From contig DASUZB010000037.1 in NCBI GenBank assembly GCA_036377075.1, positions 33,398-97,397 of the forward strand: a stretch of 64,000 nt of DNA, read 5' to 3'. The translations under genes and the position numbers were made by a program. The notes under the pieces are model-generated. The model ran no database searches and was not told where the DNA came from. It worked only from the letters and a program-made list of their open reading frames with translations. Below, piece by piece: positions 61,936-64,000 of this stretch (positions within the stretch are counted from its first letter, which is position 1; every line of letters starts with the position of its first letter). Source of the DNA: DASUZB01 sp036377075. Its GTDB lineage: Bacteria; Actinomycetota; CALGFH01.

Positions 61936-62037
61936 GCCCGGTCGTCACCGGCCGGGTCCAGGTGGGGGCCTCGGGGCCGTGAGGGGAAGCACGGCATCCG
62001 GGGCCCCCTGTTTCGTCCGCGGTGGTAGGTTGCCTTC

Positions 62038-62475
62038 GTGGAGATCGACCTGCCGGTGCTCCGGCTCGACCCCGACCTGCCCATACCGGCCTACGCCCAC
62101 CCGGGCGACGCCGGCGCGGACCTGTTCGCCGCCGAGGACGTGAAGCTGCCGCCCGGAGGGCGGGCGGTGGTCGGCACCGGTGTGGCGGTGGCCGTGCCCG
62201 AGGGCTACGCCGCCTTCGTGCACCCCCGCTCCGGCCTGGCGGCCCGCCACGGGGTCACCCTGGTCAACGCGCCGGGCACGATCGACGCCGGTTACCGCGG
62301 GGAGATCCGGGTGGTGCTGGTCAACACCGACCAGGCCGAGCCGTTCGTGGTGCGCCGCGGCGACCGCATCGCCCAGCTGGTGGTGCAGCCGGTGGCGCGC
62401 GCCCGCTTCCAGGCGGTGGCGGCGCTGCCGCCCAGTCCGAGGGGTGACGGCGGCTTCGGCTCGACCGGACGCTGA
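62038..62475 (+). CDS. dut: Deoxyuridine 5'-triphosphate nucleotidohydrolase (dUTPase)
   Basis: Hydrolyses dUTP to dUMP, keeping uracil out of DNA. The 145-residue trimeric enzyme has all five motifs: [58 protein letters not shown] and [12 protein letters not shown] 62038; no strong ribosome site. The promoter 120 bases upstream is the strongest-looking in the window. Confidence 0.96.
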   Translation: MEIDLPVLRLDPDLPIPAYAHPGDAGADLFAAEDVKLPPGGRAVVGTGVAVAVPEGYAAFVHPRSGLAARHGVTLVNAPGTIDAGYRGEIRVVLVNTDQAEPFVVRRGDRIAQLVVQPVARARFQAVAALPPSPRGDGGFGSTGR

Positions 62476-62511
62476 GCGCCCGCCGGTTTGCAGCGCCGCT
62501 CGGGCGGAATC

Positions 62512-62562
62512 AGGGGTCCGGGGGCTCCAGTAGCGGAGCGGTAGCCCCGGGGAGGAATCGGA
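62512..62562 (+). repeat. Dispersed hairpin repeat, copy 3
   Basis: ggggtccgggggctccagtagc followed by ggagcggtagccccgggg shares both ends with copy 1 at 6601-6681 but lacks its middle; cggggct/agccccg arms pair. A further partial copy (gggggtccggggggctaccc) begins at 63981, at the window end. Confidence 0.55.
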
Positions 62563-62569
62563 GCTGGAG

Positions 62570-63433
62570 ATGGATTCTCAAAGCGGCAGTCCCTGGGGGG
62601 AGCGCCTGTCCTCGGAGAGCGGTGCCGGTGAGCAGTCGGCCAGGCGCCTGATCCGCGACGCCGTCGGCGTGGTGCGCGGCCGCCTCGGCGAGGTGGCCCG
62701 CGTCGGCATCCAGCCGCTGCTGCAGGAGGCGGCCGCCCAGGTCCGCCCGGCGACCCTGGGGGAGCTGCGCGCCCGCTACCCGGGGCTGACCGACGACGAG
62801 GTCGCCCGCCGGCTGATCGACCGCGCGGCGCGCACCGCCGCGGCGGTGGCGCTGGCGATCGGCGGCATCCTCGCCGCCCAGGAGGCGGTCGCGGTCGCCA
62901 GCGCCGCGGTGCCGCCGGCCGGCGGGGTGGCGCTCGGCACCGTGGGGGTGACCGCCCTCGCAGAGGTGCTGGTGCTGTTCGTGATCGAGGCCAAGCTCCG
63001 CGCCGACCTCGGCGTGCTCGCCGGCCAGCGCGCCCTCACCCCGCGCGAGCTGGCCGCCGACGTCGTCGGCGAGGTGCAGGCCGCCGGCGGGTTCGCCAGC
63101 CTGCGCCGCCGCTCGCTGCGCCGCGTCCTGCCGGAGGCGGCGGTGCGCCGCACCGCCGCGCGCATCGCCGCGATGATCCCGGCCCGCTTCGCCAGGGTGG
63201 TGATCCCCGAGGTGGTCGCGCCGCTGGTCGGCTCCGCCATCGCCGCCCGCCTGGCCAACCGGCAGGTACGTGCCGCCGGCGAGCGCCACTGGGGCGAGCT
63301 GCGCCTGCTGCCGCGCACCAACGCGACCTGGCGGCCGCCGACCGGCGACGGCCAGGTGCCGCGCAACGGTCCCGGCGGGCGGGGCCGCCGCGCGCTGCCC
63401 CCGCCGGACGACACCTGGCACCCGCACACCTGA
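62570..63433 (+). CDS. Unrecognised membrane-associated protein
   Basis: A 287-residue protein. A helical N-terminal half includes hydrophobic stretches at about 90-125 (AAAVALAIGGILAAQEAVAV, VALGTVGVTALAEVLVLF) and one at 205-225; the C-terminal ~45 residues are Arg/Pro/Gly-rich and probably disordered. Layout recalls EcsC-like proteins, but no signature is certain. ATG 62570 follows gaggaatcggagctggag. Confidence 0.6.
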   Translation: MDSQSGSPWGERLSSESGAGEQSARRLIRDAVGVVRGRLGEVARVGIQPLLQEAAAQVRPATLGELRARYPGLTDDEVARRLIDRAARTAAAVALAIGGILAAQEAVAVASAAVPPAGGVALGTVGVTALAEVLVLFVIEAKLRADLGVLAGQRALTPRELAADVVGEVQAAGGFASLRRRSLRRVLPEAAVRRTAARIAAMIPARFARVVIPEVVAPLVGSAIAARLANRQVRAAGERHWGELRLLPRTNATWRPPTGDGQVPRNGPGGRGRRALPPPDDTWHPHT

Positions 63434-63513
63434 GCCGGGGCGGACGCCTCAGGAAGCCCCGGCACCCGGCCGATACCGTCCAGGACGATCGGCCGCACGG
63501 GGGGAGTGAGCGG

Positions 63514-63960
63514 GTGAGCGTTGGCGTGAACGGGCGGCCGGCCGAGGTCCTCCTGGTGGAGGACAACCCGTCGGACGTCGCCCTGACGCGCCACCTGTTC
63601 GGCGCGGTGTCGCTGCCGGTCAACCTCTCGGTGGCCCACGACGGCGAGGAGGCCGTCGACCGGCTGCGCCGGCAGGCCGACGGCGGCGAGGGCGACTGCC
63701 CCGACCTCATCCTGCTGGACCTGAACCTGCCGCGCATGAGCGGCCTGGAGGTGCTCGGCGAGCTGAAGGCCGACGAGCGCCTGCAGCGCATCCCGGTGAT
63801 CGTGCTGACGACCTCCTCGGCCGAGCAGGACGTGCGCTCGGCCTACGGCCGCCACGCCAACGCCTACGTCACCAAGCCGGTCGACCTCGACCAGTTCATC
63901 CACGTCATTGGCGCCATCGAGCGGTTCTGGCTGGACGTCGCCCGCCTGCCGAAGGCCTAG
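63514..63960 (+). CDS. Single-domain response regulator, Rcp1-like
   Basis: A 148-residue receiver without output domain. Acidic pocket VEDN, phosphoacceptor D69 (LILLDLNLPRMSG), Thr in VLTTSS and K120 (YVTKPVD). The C-terminal alpha5 extension (FIHVIGAIERFWLDVARLP) is typical of Rcp1 regulators that pair with phytochrome-like kinases. The orphan PAS kinase at 9271 is the only such kinase in the window and a possible partner. GTG 63514. Confidence 0.9.
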   Translation: MSVGVNGRPAEVLLVEDNPSDVALTRHLFGAVSLPVNLSVAHDGEEAVDRLRRQADGGEGDCPDLILLDLNLPRMSGLEVLGELKADERLQRIPVIVLTTSSAEQDVRSAYGRHANAYVTKPVDLDQFIHVIGAIERFWLDVARLPKA

Positions 63961-63980
63961 GGACCGGCGCTGACGCGCGC

Positions 63981-64000
63981 GGGGGTCCGGGGGGCTACCC
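63981..64000 (+). repeat. Dispersed hairpin repeat, partial copy 4 at the window end
   Basis: gggggtccggggggctaccc matches the left end of copies 2 and 3; the rest lies outside the window. Confidence 0.45.

Overview
The window is about 73% GC by eye, with actinobacterial-type LexA boxes, frequent GTG/TTG starts and many GTGA/ATGA overlaps. It carries the conserved actinobacterial backbone dapA-rnj-ftsK ... rimO-cinA ... recA-recX ... miaB-(MEMO-like)-miaA-dapF ... hflX, lexA, LysM protein, nrdR, nrdJ. This is the order known from mycobacteria, but RNase Y is inserted, an LL-diaminopimelate aminotransferase follows dapF, and pgsA is missing between rimO and cinA. It is most likely a deep-branching or uncultured soil Actinomycetota rather than a Streptomyces or Mycobacterium. 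No rRNA, tRNA, IS element, prophage or CRISPR array was recognised.

Layout. 1-6.6 kb: the start of an AlkA-like glycosylase (minus strand), then dapA, rnj, ftsK and a RodZ-like HTH protein that begins at CTG. 6.7-10.4 kb: a cobalt-type nitrile hydratase (beta, alpha, accessory), a hydroxybutyrate dehydrogenase and an orphan PAS histidine kinase. 10.4-14.1 kb: minus-strand accessory genes, namely a frameshifted ornithine decarboxylase with a membrane partner and an Rrf2-NIPSNAP operon, plus gene remnants. 14.1-21.8 kb: rimO, cinA, thpR, a GNAT, then a manganese (yybP-ykoY) riboswitch upstream of a zinc-ribbon protein and a USP-Gre fusion protein. 21.8-37.5 kb: the SOS, tRNA-modification, DAP and RNR block, with clear LexA and NrdR sites. 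37.6-43.7 kb: ArsR-phosphatase fusion, VOC, ChrA, an ECF sigma factor with an atypical SDR, and envelope proteins. 43.7-55.9 kb: a two-component system, DUF4012, rhodanese-SufE, a PGM1-like ATP-grasp ligase, TetR/diiron oxygenase and MMPL/TetR. 56-64 kb: a stand-alone 5'-3' exonuclease, a MoxR/VWA pair, cold-shock protein, dUTPase and an Rcp1-like receiver.

The genes work together in several recognisable units. DAP/lysine synthesis is represented by dapA, dapF and dapL. DNA damage and nucleotide supply are covered by recA, recX, lexA, a LysM division-suppressor candidate, nrdR, nrdJ and dut. RNA maintenance is covered by RNase J, RNase Y, miaA, miaB, rimO and thpR. The most novel-looking unit is the Mn riboswitch locus at 19.63-21.18 kb: the riboswitch appears to choose between its aptamer P1 helix and a long hairpin that hides the Shine-Dalgarno sequence, and the genes that follow are a zinc-ribbon protein and a Gre-type RNA polymerase factor fused to a stress-protein domain.
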